Under the pieces are notes generated by a model, which did not search any database, was not told the origin of the DNA, and saw only the letters and a program-made list of their open reading frames with translations. Shown here one piece after another: positions 51,163 through 60,174 of a stretch of 64,000 bases of DNA. A program made the translations under genes and the position numbers. How positions within the stretch are numbered: the stretch's first letter is position 1; the number at the start of each line of letters is the position of its first letter. The DNA comes from Pyrobaculum sp. 3827-6 (GTDB lineage: Archaea > Thermoproteota > Thermoprotei > Thermoproteales > Thermoproteaceae), in assembly GCF_025641885.1 (NCBI RefSeq), contig NZ_JAOTQN010000001.1, forward strand, positions 992,001-1,056,000. Direction: 5' to 3'.

Positions 51163-52063
51163 CTATTTCTTTGTTTGGGGGAGCGGGGCGATGGGGTCCA
51201 CTAGCCTAGTTACGAGATTTTTATGAATCAAGTAGTCTACAAGTTCGCGAGGTGCCTTTAGTAGTGCGTCGGGGTTTTCCAGCGCCTCTTCCAGTGCAGT
51301 TCTGTGTCTAGCTAAGATGGTTGTGTCGAGCCCCCTGGACTTATATATCTTCTCAACGAGCTTGTCAACTTGCCACCCCTCCTCGTCTAGCATCTCCACG
51401 GCCCTTGGGTTGCCTCCCGTAGCCCTCCAGAGCTTTTCAAAGTCTGTGTCTAGATTCGTCTGGACTATCAACTCTCTAAAGCCGTCCCTAGCCAGGTTCC
51501 ATAACGTCTTGACGTTTGCCTACATGTGGCGCCCTACGGCATCTAGGCTGGCGCCCTCGGAGGAGGTGATGACGACGAAGACTCTGTCCACCTCGAGTGG
51601 GGGGTGCTCCACCACTGTGAGAGCCTTCTTGACGTATAGCTCGACGTTGGCCACTGCTTGAAATACGTTGTCTAGAAGCAACGCTAGGCCCCCAACCCGC
51701 CTAAGGCCGAGCCTCTTGGCGAAAACCCCACAGCCAAGACGCCCTCAGCCAAGGCCGAGGCCACGTCGCCGCCTACGGCCCGGGCCACGGAGGCCACCGC
51801 CCTCTTCACTTCGCCAGGCGCCTCCAGCCCCGCCTCAGGTCCATAGGGGGGGGGGAGTAATACACCATATAGTCGTAGGTCTGGGACAGCCTCCACCGGA
51901 GGTACCGCAGTAGGGTAGTCTTGCCGCACCCCTCCGGGCCGTATAGCACAATAGGCGTGGAGACGCCGCGGCGCGCCTTTTGAAGCAACCACTCCACTTC
52001 CACTTCCCTATCTGCGAAGCAGACACCTACCCCCCTAAATTTCACCCGGTAGTCGCAGTCCAT
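51163..52063 (-). pseudogene. decayed archaeal P-loop ATPase (Arch_ATPase type)
   Basis: The N terminus (MDCDYRVKFRGVGVCFADR) carries an intact Walker A, LYGPEGCGKTTLLRYL. The frame then breaks at a run of ten C (plus-strand G 51846-51855), again near 51720 (FSPRGSALGG against FAKRLGLRRVGG), and has an in-frame TAG near 51520 where a Trp codon would fit. The end (FEKLWRATGGNPRAVEML) is the usual C-terminal helix of these ATPases. A CTTTATAAC box (52084-52092) lies about 25 bases before ATG 52063. The gene is inactive unless the tracts are misread. Confidence 0.75.
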
Positions 52064-52193
52064 TGAATCATCCACGTTGGCTTGTTATAAAGCTGTGTTG
52101 GATCCCAGCGGCGGAGTGGGCAATGGAGAGGGCCGTCGGCCGCATCTTCCCGACTACTAGCGCTGGTGAGGTTATTGCTAGCTGAAAGTTGAC

Positions 52194-52469
52194 GTGGGGC
52201 ACATCTTAAATGTGGAACGCACGATAATTAGATATTACAAGCGTAAGTGGAGTCGGGATTTAGTCCGAATGAGGTGGTTAGACGTGGCGTTGCGGAGACT
52301 CGTGGCGGAGCTAAAATGTAGCTTGTATCCCCCGGGCGGTAGGAGTTTTGCAGAGTTCCTGAGTGTGCGAGGGGACTTCTTGCCGCTGTTTCGGCGCGTT
52401 GACGAGGCGCGCGGTGGTGTATTGCTGGGGAGGCTGTCTATCGGAAATGGGGTGGTTAAAGCGCTATGA
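52194..52469 (+). CDS. small basic hypothetical protein
   Basis: This is a 91-codon frame starting with GTG (VGHILNVERTIIRYYKRKWS), rich in Arg and aromatic residues. No family was recognised and no clear promoter is seen. The end overlaps the convergent metallo-beta-lactamase gene by 14 bases. It could be a gene fragment. Confidence 0.35.
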   Translation: MGHILNVERTIIRYYKRKWSRDLVRMRWLDVALRRLVAELKCSLYPPGGRSFAEFLSVRGDFLPLFRRVDEARGGVLLGRLSIGNGVVKAL

Positions 52470-53031
52470 TGTTGGTATATGGGTGAGCTATGTCTCTAAA
52501 CTTGACGTATTGTTTCTGGTGGCTGTAGTGTATGGGGATGGTTATCTTGGGGCGTAGCAACATGACGGCGTCGGCGGCCTCCTCCGGCGTCATGACAGTC
52601 TCCCCGCCGATTGGGAGGATTAAGATGTCGATCGGCGCCGCGGAGGCCATCTCTCTTATTAAGTCCGTGTCGCCGGTGTGGTAGATCCGGACGCCGCCTG
52701 TCTCCACCACATACCCCACGCCCTCGCCGCGGGGGTGTACCGGCTTCCCCTCTCTCAGCTTAGTGATGTTGTAGGCATCGACGACGTGAATCACAAAGAG
52801 CCCCACCTCCAAGACGTCTCCAGGTTTGACTAGGCGGCCGCCGAAGGGGGAGTAAAACTCCTGGACCCCCCCGGGGTAGTGGCTCGGGTGGCTGTGGGTG
52901 TAGAAGAGGTGGCGGCAACCCTCTGCGCTGGGTGCGTCTATACACAGCGTCTCGCCTCTGTGCCTAATGGCAACGCCGGCGGCGCCGCCGGCCCTCCACA
53001 GCTCGACTTCCCGAAAGACTAGCCTCGGCAT
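52456..53031 (-). CDS. metallo-beta-lactamase-fold hydrolase
   Basis: Small (191 residues) MBL-fold protein of the UPF0173-like type. The metal motif reads THSHPSHYPGG (usually HxHxDH), followed by YHTGDTDLIREM (metal-bridging Asp) and IPIHYSHQKQY (final His). The usual Asp-His of the first motif is Pro-Ser-His here. ATG 53031 begins 5 bases after the upstream gene ends; an alternative ATG 53055 overlaps it. Likely cotranscribed with the AMP-binding protein; substrate unknown. Confidence 0.8.
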   Translation of the reverse strand: MPRLVFREVELWRAGGAAGVAIRHRGETLCIDAPSAEGCRHLFYTHSHPSHYPGGVQEFYSPFGGRLVKPGDVLEVGLFVIHVVDAYNITKLREGKPVHPRGEGVGYVVETGGVRIYHTGDTDLIREMASAAPIDILILPIGGETVMTPEEAADAVMLLRPKITIPIHYSHQKQYVKFRDIAHPYTNIIAL

Positions 53032-53035
53032 ACCT

Positions 53036-54943
53036 CTACGCGCCGCCTCTCGCAACCTTGGCTACCTCTTCTATCCACCTGTCGACGCGGGGCGCCGAGC
53101 CCGTGTTGACATACGCCTTTAGTAGCCGCCTAAGCTCTCTCCTGTCGGCGGCTGGGATCTCCTCCACTGGGATTACCTTGGCCGGGTCGGCTATGGGTCC
53201 TGCGTATTCCCGGACAGCCCGCCTCACTTCATCTGGCTGGGCCCTGCCTTTGTAAACCACCACGGGCGCCTCGAATTTCTGGGGGTCGCGGATGGCGAAG
53301 GCCACGGCGTACTCCACGTCGGGGGTCGACATGGCGGCTTTCTCAATCACCGCGGGGGAGATGCGGTAGCCGTTGACCTTCAAGACGGCGTCGGACCTCC
53401 CCACGGGGAATATATTCATATCCTCGGTCATGACGGCGTAGTCGCCGATGTAGTAGACGCCGCCTATCCACCTCTCGGCGTACCACTTCGTATACTCCAC
53501 CGGCATAGCTGGCCACGGGGCCTTCACCACCATCTGGCCGGGGCGCCCCCTCACCGAGGCGCCGGAGTCGTCCACCACGTCTATGTAGAAGCCCGGCATG
53601 GGCGGCCCCACCGAGCCGGGGGCGATTGGGACAAAGGTGTAGTTGGGGAGGCTACCGGTGACGAAGGTGCCCAGCTCCGTCTGTATAAACATGTGGATAA
53701 CCGGGATCCTTCCGCTGAGCTTCTCCGGCAGGGAGTCTATCGAGGGCACGGTGCCAGTCCCCACGTATTGGTAGGCCCACCTCCAGTACCTAACCTCCAG
53801 GGGCTCCGCCGTTGTTAAAATAAGCTTCAACATGTCCAAGTTGTGCGACTTCAACAACTCCGGGTCCTGTCGGGAGAGCACCCTCAAGGCGCCGGCTGTG
53901 GTGAGGAAGACTGTGACGGCGTGTTGCTCCAGTATCCCCCACCACACGTCCCAGTTGGGGTAGTCGGGGCCCCCCTCGTACACAACCACTGTGGAGCCCA
54001 CCATCAGCGGCCCGAAAAGGACGTAGGTGACGCCGGTTATCCACCCGGGGAGGACTGTGCAGAAGTAGGTATCCCGGGGCCTCAGCCCCATCCACCTGGT
54101 GGTGGCGTAGGTCTGGACTAGATAGCCCCCCGCGCCGTGGCCCACGAACCCCAGACCCTCCTCGTAACCCACGTGGAGGCCGAAGAGGGGGTGGCTCGAC
54201 TCGACCACAGCCTCCTCCGCAGGCGCCGCGCCAACCTCGTCGATGTAGTAGTCCCGCCCCCTCTCCATATCCACCTCCACGCCCATCCGCTCCACCACCA
54301 GAACCCTGGGCCTCCACGTAGAGATCCTCAGCGCTCTATCCACAACGTCCTTAACCCTCACCGGCCTCCCCCTCCTGGGGAAGGCGTCAACCGTCACAAG
54401 CACCTTAGGCCGCCTGTCCTCCACACGCATGGCCAAGTCGCCGTAGCCAAACCCCGTGAACACAGGCTCAAAGGGCGCCCCTATCTTAACAGCGGCGAGC
54501 ATGAGGGCCACCACCTCAGGTGTCGGAGGCGCGTAGAACATAACCCAATCCCCCAGCCCCACCCCAGCCGCCTTGAGAACCCCGGCGTATCTATCCACCA
54601 AGCTGTTGAGATCGCCGTAGGTATAGGCCTTGATAACCCCCTCCTCCCCCCTCCACACCAGCGCAAGCTTGTCCCAAACCCAGCTCCCCCTATGCCTCCC
54701 CACAACATTCCTGTAGGGGTTCAGACGGCCCCCCACAAACCAGCGAACCGCAGGAGGCTCCCCCTCCAGAGCCCTGTCCCACCTCCTCTCCCAGATAAGG
54801 GCCTCCGCCTCCCTCTCCCAAAACCCCAGCCGCAAGCTCTCCTTGTAGATCTTCTCGTACTCAGCGGCGCCTATAGTCTTGTACTTAAAGAGGGGTGGGA
54901 CCACCCTCTCCTCGCTGTAGAAATCACCCAAAGAACCCCCCAT
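53036..54943 (-). CDS. acetyl-CoA synthetase-like AMP-binding protein with degenerate motifs
   Basis: Overall similarity to AMP-forming acetyl-CoA synthetase is clear (WERRWDRALEGEPPAVRWFVGG; MFIQTELGTFVTGSLPN; YYIGDYAVMTEDMNIFPVGRSDAVLKVNGYRISP). The ATP-binding Ser/Thr/Gly loop is replaced by FGLHVGYEEGLGFVGHGAGG, and the C-terminal catalytic Lys motif (GKI) is missing (AADRRELRRLLKAY). Adenylating activity is therefore doubtful. ATG 54943 lies about 27 bases after a GTTATATAG box at about 54966-54974. The product is about 635 residues. Confidence 0.82.
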   Translation of the reverse strand: MGGSLGDFYSEERVVPPLFKYKTIGAAEYEKIYKESLRLGFWEREAEALIWERRWDRALEGEPPAVRWFVGGRLNPYRNVVGRHRGSWVWDKLALVWRGEEGVIKAYTYGDLNSLVDRYAGVLKAAGVGLGDWVMFYAPPTPEVVALMLAAVKIGAPFEPVFTGFGYGDLAMRVEDRRPKVLVTVDAFPRRGRPVRVKDVVDRALRISTWRPRVLVVERMGVEVDMERGRDYYIDEVGAAPAEEAVVESSHPLFGLHVGYEEGLGFVGHGAGGYLVQTYATTRWMGLRPRDTYFCTVLPGWITGVTYVLFGPLMVGSTVVVYEGGPDYPNWDVWWGILEQHAVTVFLTTAGALRVLSRQDPELLKSHNLDMLKLILTTAEPLEVRYWRWAYQYVGTGTVPSIDSLPEKLSGRIPVIHMFIQTELGTFVTGSLPNYTFVPIAPGSVGPPMPGFYIDVVDDSGASVRGRPGQMVVKAPWPAMPVEYTKWYAERWIGGVYYIGDYAVMTEDMNIFPVGRSDAVLKVNGYRISPAVIEKAAMSTPDVEYAVAFAIRDPQKFEAPVVVYKGRAQPDEVRRAVREYAGPIADPAKVIPVEEIPAADRRELRRLLKAYVNTGSAPRVDRWIEEVAKVARGGA

Positions 54944-54982
54944 GCCATCTCTAGAAGACAGCTCTATATAACCACTTCTCAC

Positions 54983-55700
54983 AAGCCACAGCCTTTAGAG
55001 ATCCTAGGCACTCGTGTACCCCACTGTACATGTGGCTACGCCCTGGCTGAAAGCTTCCATAAAGTCGTACCTATACCTAACCGCGGCCTCTATCTGGAGA
55101 GAGGGGCTCGGCCGCTTCACCACTTAGAGATGCTGGCATACACGCACCAGGTAAACGCCCCCGGAGGGGCTATTTAGGGCGATGGGGGGTGAAGCCGCCG
55201 CGGTGGGGGGGGGGATTCACCGCGATGATCGCGTTCAGCGTCAGAATGTGGCATACACAGCGGCCGCGGGAGCGAATCCCCGCCTCCCGCCGCGTAGGCA
55301 ATGGCACATGATACCCGGACGCGGCGTGTAGACAGTTCCAAGCTATGCGCCTCACAACGCTACGGAGAATTACCGGTCACCTACCTACTTGCAATCTGTA
55401 GCTCTACTTGATACAGGAGAATCTCCAACAGCCAATTTAGGAAAAATAATTGGCGCGTCTCCAGGCGTTGCCAAGCCCCCGGCGTAGTACCCCCTTTTCA
55501 ACTCTCCCGGCGTCTTGAGGAGACCCCGAGGCGTCAGAGAGAAGAAAGGGCTGAATACTTTTCCATTGTTTTACATTTTCCAAAATGGCTCACACGCTGA
55601 TACGGGCGGTGCTCAAAGGCGTGGGGACATGGGCAGGAGGCGGGGGCCCGTGCCGTCGCTCTCGTTGATCCCCGACTTACGCAATGTCCGTAGCCGCAAG
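54983..55700. other. 720-base gap without a recognisable gene
   Basis: The gap contains the promoter of the AMP-binding gene at its left end. Elsewhere it has several short GC-rich inverted sequences (for example around 55190-55230) and a stretch at 55486-55528 resembling 47331-47372. All frames are interrupted or read as low-complexity peptides. No tRNA or convincing C/D box RNA was found by eye. Confidence 0.5.
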
Positions 55701-56597
55701 CTACAAGCAGAATAAAACAGAAGCCGTCAGTATGTTCGTCGCAACAGATAAAATCATAATAATTAGCGAAAACTTAGCGGCAATTTTCGGCGGGTAGAAA
55801 GTCAAATAGAAGGGGTAAGAGTGCCTTGGGAACTCGAAAAGAATGGCGAAGAGGGCTCTTCCTATGAAGATAGCGGCTAATCCCTTTAAGGGGCCTACAG
55901 AGTGTAGCAAAGTACTCAGCGCGAAGAAGCCCGTCGCAGGCATTAACGCTGTGGTTATGACGATGTTGAAGAAATGCGACCCGCCTCCATGTAAGCCGAA
56001 GGACGTAGATATGTAAGAAAATACGAACTCAACCGCCGTGAATATTAAAGCGAATCGGAGCGTCAAATATGCGGAAGACTTCAGAAGAGATATATAGCCG
56101 CCCCGGCGCCTCTCCACGCCAGCCGTCGTGTTTGTTTCTGCGTCCTCCGCCGCGTGTTTTTTAAGGAAGATTTTCTTGAAAATATGGGCTATTGGCAGGT
56201 ACAGAAAAGTTCTGGCGGCATCCACCCCTATGTAGATGCTCCCGATTGCCGGGCCCAAGGCCGCGAGGGCGGGTATGTATGAAAACCTAATGCCGAAATT
56301 AAGCGTTTTCAGCGGCATTGTCGCAATTATGTAGTGAGCAATCTCTCTCCACTCCACCCGCTTCTCTTTATATATCTGCGAGAGAACCGCGTGCTCCGCC
56401 TGAGGGCTTGCGAGGCCTAGCAATAACGGCGTTGCAAAGCGGCGGGACACGCCGAGCCTCTTTAAAAAGGCACCCGCATATCTTTCCACTCTGCGCAAGA
56501 GCCCCCTCTCAATAATGTTGTAAAGCGCAAGACCTGCCAGCGTTGATGCGAAGAAAATAGCCGTCATTATCGAGAGATGTATCACGTGATGTATCAT
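55701..56597 (-). CDS. membrane protein, possible gate/nucleoside-recognition type
   Basis: This is a 298-residue protein with about seven membrane segments. The pattern LLLGLASPQAEHAVLSQIYKEKRV and the inverted second half (GLHGGGSHFFNIVITTALMPATGFFAL) resemble gate-domain membrane proteins, but the assignment is weak. The ATG overlaps the ecfT stop, making it the last gene of the ECF operon. It could be an extra transport component. Confidence 0.6.
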   Translation of the reverse strand: MIHHVIHLSIMTAIFFASTLAGLALYNIIERGLLRRVERYAGAFLKRLGVSRRFATPLLLGLASPQAEHAVLSQIYKEKRVEWREIAHYIIATMPLKTLNFGIRFSYIPALAALGPAIGSIYIGVDAARTFLYLPIAHIFKKIFLKKHAAEDAETNTTAGVERRRGGYISLLKSSAYLTLRFALIFTAVEFVFSYISTSFGLHGGGSHFFNIVITTALMPATGFFALSTLLHSVGPLKGLAAIFIGRALFAILFEFPRHSYPFYLTFYPPKIAAKFSLIIMILSVATNILTASVLFCL

Positions 56598-57388
56598 ATC
56601 CCCTGGGAGATGAAGAACCAGTAGACGTCTTTAAGAGGCGGTATGTATAACAGATTTAGCAGAAAGAGATAAGTCAGTATTTTAAAGACGGCGATGGTGG
56701 AGGCCGCTGTTAGTAAAGACGCCGAGAGGATTTTCTCGCGGAAGGGCCACGGCGTATTCCTCCCCCTACCTGGGGAGATGCCGGAGGCCAGCAGGGCGAG
56801 AGCCGCCGTGTAGGCTTTTCTGATTGTCTGGGCGATGAGCGGTATGAGCATCTGGAATGTGGAGAGGTCCAGTCTGTGCAGTTTTTTAACCAAGGCCACA
56901 TTCCCCCAGCCCTCCATCATTGAAGGTATGTGGCGCAGGAGAATCGCAAGGCCTGCGGCTACTCTCGCGTCGAGAAAGCCTCTAGTCAGTCTTATAACCT
57001 CGGCCTCTCCCGTAGAGAAGGCGGCGGTTAGACCAGCCAGCGTAATAGAGGCCGCCCTTAAGCTCTGCTTAAGGCCGTAAACCAGCCCCTGGTAGTATAA
57101 ATACACCCCGCCTGTGAGTGGGCCTAAAAGCGGCGTGGAGGGGGGGATTATAACCGCCAGCACAGTCCTGGGAAGTTCGTTATAGAAGAGGCCCTGCATT
57201 ATAGTTATGCTCCAGACCACTGGTATAATGATGAGAACGGCCGTCCTCACATAGTTGGCGCTGGGCCTTCTGGCGGTGAAAGCCGCCAGCGCCGCCAAGA
57301 AGGCCACGAGCAGAAGCTCGGTCTTGTCTATGGCTAAGACAAAGATGTTGAATGCTATTAATAACGACAGCTTAGTCCTGGCGTCCAT
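56594..57388 (-). CDS. ECF transporter transmembrane component (EcfT-like)
   Basis: This is the CbiQ/EcfT-type coupling protein: an early helical pair (LSLLIAFNIFVLAIDKTELLLVA), a long cytoplasmic stretch and a Gly-rich coupling segment (ALLASGISPGRGRN) where the family has Ala-Arg-Gly motifs. ATG 57388 (MDARTKLSLL) was chosen over 57448 because it matches the family start; it overlaps the ATPase gene by 17 bases. Confidence 0.72.
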   Translation of the reverse strand: MDARTKLSLLIAFNIFVLAIDKTELLLVAFLAALAAFTARRPSANYVRTAVLIIIPVVWSITIMQGLFYNELPRTVLAVIIPPSTPLLGPLTGGVYLYYQGLVYGLKQSLRAASITLAGLTAAFSTGEAEVIRLTRGFLDARVAAGLAILLRHIPSMMEGWGNVALVKKLHRLDLSTFQMLIPLIAQTIRKAYTAALALLASGISPGRGRNTPWPFREKILSASLLTAASTIAVFKILTYLFLLNLLYIPPLKDVYWFFISQGI

Positions 57389-58793
57389 AGACAGCCTCGG
57401 CGCTCTGCGCCACCTCCCCGGCGGGGCCTCTCGCCGCAATTCTCCCATCGCTGAGGACGTAGGCGTAGTCGCAACAACCAGCTACAAAGCGGAGATCGTG
57501 CGTCGCAACGAGAGCAGTCTTGCCACGGCCCACGTATTCTCTCAAAAGCGCGCATATAGCCTCGAGGTTTTCCAAATCCTGCCCCACGGTAGTCTCGTCG
57601 AGGAGAAGCACGTCTGGGCGTAGCGCCAGCACGGCGGCGAAGGCCGCCCTGAACCTCTGCCCTCTTGAAAGGGAGTGGGGGTTGCGCCCTCTTAACTCGC
57701 CGAGGTTAAGTGCGTTTATAAACTCGTCAGCTACGTCAGCTGCCCCACCCCCGGCCCACCACTGCGCCCTCGCCGCCACCTCCTCGCGGACAGTCTGGTA
57801 GAATAAAACGACGTCTGGGTTCTGAGGAAGATAGCCCACAACGCCCTCCACTTTCACAGAGCCCCTCTCCGGCTTGAGTACGCCGGTGATTATTTTCAGC
57901 AGAGTGCTCTTCCCGCTCCCGTTAGGGCCGATTAAGGCGTAGACGACCCCTTCTCTGAGCTCCAGATCTACCCCCCTCAGCACTTGGTGGCGGCCGTAAG
58001 AAAACCATACGCCACTAACCGACACTCTGACCGCTCCGTTATATGAGGGAGATCTCGGCGGCGCTCTCCACTCCACTCTAATGCCGTGCTTCCGCAGAAC
58101 GTCCGCTCTGCCGAGCGCCTCGCCGCCTTTAAACACGTCCACTACGCGGCCTCTGTCAAGCAATATGATTTTGTCAACTTTGGGCAGTATGGGGGCGAGA
58201 TCGCGAAATCTATGCTCGATTAAAATTACTGTCTTCCCCCCTTCTTTCAAAGCTAGGAGATCGCCGAGTAGCGACCTCGCAGATCTCAGATCGAGGTGGG
58301 CCAACGGCTCGTCGAATACGACCACTGAAGCGCCGACGAGGAGGATTTTGGCAATAGCCACTCTCTGCAACTGGCCCCCCGAGAGCTCCTCCACCTTCCT
58401 CTTAAGCAGAGGCCTCAGCCCCACGGCCTCCGCCACCTTTTCCACGTCGCGCGCGCTCCTCCCCACGTTGTCAGCGACGAGCGTCAACTCGTCAATTACA
58501 GTGCCGGCCAGCACTTGGTCGTAAGGAGACTGGGCTAGGTAAGCCACCGTTTTATTAACCTTGTATATATTGCTGTTAAGGACATCCAGCCCGGACACCG
58601 CCACCCTCCCCACCACCCTCGCCTTCTCTATGTGGGGAATCACCCCGCTTATCACTTTGCCCAGAGTAGATTTCCCGGAGCCCGATCTGCCCACCACTAC
58701 GTACAGACCCGGCCCGAGCGTTAGGTTTATGTCTTCCAGCGCCTTAACCTCGCCGTAGGAAACCTCCCTCAGCTCTACTCTGACCTCACTCAT
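57372..58793 (-). CDS. ECF transporter ATPase, two ATPase domains in one chain
   Basis: 473 residues with two ABC domains. Domain 1: GRSGSGKST, ELSGGQLQRVAIAK, VVVFDEPLAHLD. Domain 2 (from about residue 250): GPNGSGKST, SLSRGQRFRAAFAA, VLLLDETTVGQD. The A1A2 fusion replaces separate EcfA1/EcfA2. The second signature is degenerate (LSRGQ) and the second catalytic Glu is present (DET). Overlaps its neighbours on both sides. Confidence 0.88.
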   Translation of the reverse strand: MSEVRVELREVSYGEVKALEDINLTLGPGLYVVVGRSGSGKSTLGKVISGVIPHIEKARVVGRVAVSGLDVLNSNIYKVNKTVAYLAQSPYDQVLAGTVIDELTLVADNVGRSARDVEKVAEAVGLRPLLKRKVEELSGGQLQRVAIAKILLVGASVVVFDEPLAHLDLRSARSLLGDLLALKEGGKTVILIEHRFRDLAPILPKVDKIILLDRGRVVDVFKGGEALGRADVLRKHGIRVEWRAPPRSPSYNGAVRVSVSGVWFSYGRHQVLRGVDLELREGVVYALIGPNGSGKSTLLKIITGVLKPERGSVKVEGVVGYLPQNPDVVLFYQTVREEVAARAQWWAGGGAADVADEFINALNLGELRGRNPHSLSRGQRFRAAFAAVLALRPDVLLLDETTVGQDLENLEAICALLREYVGRGKTALVATHDLRFVAGCCDYAYVLSDGRIAARGPAGEVAQSAEAVYGRQD

Positions 58794-60174
58794 AATATAC
58801 CGCCCTCACGTATTTACACAAACGGAGCCCCATTAAAATCCCTGCCAGAGAGTACGCGGCCATTCCCGCTATATACGTCGCTAGGTACCAGTCGGCGTAG
58901 TACAGCCTATAGAAAGAGGCGTAGAGTATGAAGTCTATATAGCGGTCGACTGCGGAGGCGGAGGTAAGCGATACGGCCAGTGCCCAGGGGCGCTGGCTCT
59001 CCCCGCGCGTGACGCCCGCGGCGTAGAGAAAGGTCTCAAAAAAGAGAGAGGATGTGGCTGTCCAGAGGAAAAGCATTATGCCGAAGCCGAAGTAAAGCAT
59101 CGACAAGAGAAGAGATCCTAAGAATGCGAGGGAGAGGGCGCCCAATTTAGGCCTCAGCGAGATCAGCACCGTGTAGAGGAAGTACTGGAGAGTGCCGTAG
59201 AAAAAGCCGTGTGTCACCCAGTCAAAGGGGCCGAGGAATGAGCCGAGCCCTCTCATCAAGGCGCCAGGCACCGTCACTACCACGAAGGAAAGCGGGGCGA
59301 AGAGCATCGGCAACAGTATCTCCTTCAGCCCGTTCTCCCTCACGTAGCGGCCTACGGCGTATGCGAAAAAGGGCAAGGCGACGAAAACGGAGAAGATCGC
59401 AAGCAGTAAGCTCTCGCCCCTCACGGAGATCACCTTAATGGTATACGTCTTGTTGTAAACAGGCCTCGGCGATCCCGGCGGATATAGAAACACGGTGAGG
59501 TTATAAACGCCGCCGGCAAACTTCTCAGCCTCGCCGGGGACGAATATAGGGAAAACCGCGGCGCCTCTCACCGGCACTATTATAGTGCCGAACTCTGTCT
59601 CCGGATTGAAGTACAGAGACTGCGCGGCTATTGGAATCCGCCTCCCGCTGGGATCTGTCATAACTAAGAGAGCGGTGTACGTGCCGTTTGCCCTCACACA
59701 CACTACCCCCAGCAGATCTGGGTGGCCGACGTCCCGCCCAGTGAGGAATTTAACAAAGGCAGGCATGTAACTGGCAACAACGAAGGTGTAGGGCTGGTAC
59801 TTCGGGTCGAAATGGCACGTGAGGGTGGAAGGCGCTATGAGCTCAACCTCTGCGCGCGCAACCCTTGGAGTGATGACCCTCTCCGCCGTTGCTGTTGCCC
59901 CGCCGCACGTCGCTTTTGCTATGAGTCTACAAGAACCGCTCCCCAGCGTTAAGTTAAATACAAACGTTCTACTGTCCCCCTTTGCGTAAAGCTTAAATAA
60001 GCTCTCGCTGGGCCTCGCGGAACAGCCATATGTCGACAGCGACAGCGCGCAACTAAGCGGCGAGTCTGCATAAGATGTCACAGTGGCGAAGCCGATAAGA
60101 GAGCTGTTGGGAAGCGCGTAAGAGGCGTTTCCAGGAAAAAGAAGGGCTATTGCTATCAGCGTTGCGTTTATCAT
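58786..60174 (-). CDS. putative ECF substrate-binding (S) component with extracytoplasmic domain
   Basis: There is an N-terminal export signal (INATLIAIALLFPGNASYA), then about 230 residues of beta-rich outer domain with many Asn-x-Ser/Thr sites and cysteines, then six or so membrane segments (from about residue 255) resembling an S component. The operon order suggests it is the substrate-specific part of the ECF transporter. Fusion of a large outer domain to an S component is unusual. The substrate is not visible; the cobN genes next door suggest cobalt or a corrinoid. Confidence 0.6.
   Translation of the reverse strand: MINATLIAIALLFPGNASYALPNSSLIGFATVTSYADSPLSCALSLSTYGCSARPSESLFKLYAKGDSRTFVFNLTLGSGSCRLIAKATCGGATATAERVITPRVARAEVELIAPSTLTCHFDPKYQPYTFVVASYMPAFVKFLTGRDVGHPDLLGVVCVRANGTYTALLVMTDPSGRRIPIAAQSLYFNPETEFGTIIVPVRGAAVFPIFVPGEAEKFAGGVYNLTVFLYPPGSPRPVYNKTYTIKVISVRGESLLLAIFSVFVALPFFAYAVGRYVRENGLKEILLPMLFAPLSFVVVTVPGALMRGLGSFLGPFDWVTHGFFYGTLQYFLYTVLISLRPKLGALSLAFLGSLLLSMLYFGFGIMLFLWTATSSLFFETFLYAAGVTRGESQRPWALAVSLTSASAVDRYIDFILYASFYRLYYADWYLATYIAGMAAYSLAGILMGLRLCKYVRAVYYE

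Noticed and set aside
54930-54948. -1 slip at the start of the AMP-binding gene (ATG 54948, run of six G)
   Set aside because: An in-frame ATG at 54943 explains expression, so no shift is needed.
54983-55700. tRNA or C/D box RNA genes in the large gap
   Set aside because: No T-arm consensus, and isolated GATGA or CTGA words are not arranged as C/D and D'/C' boxes.
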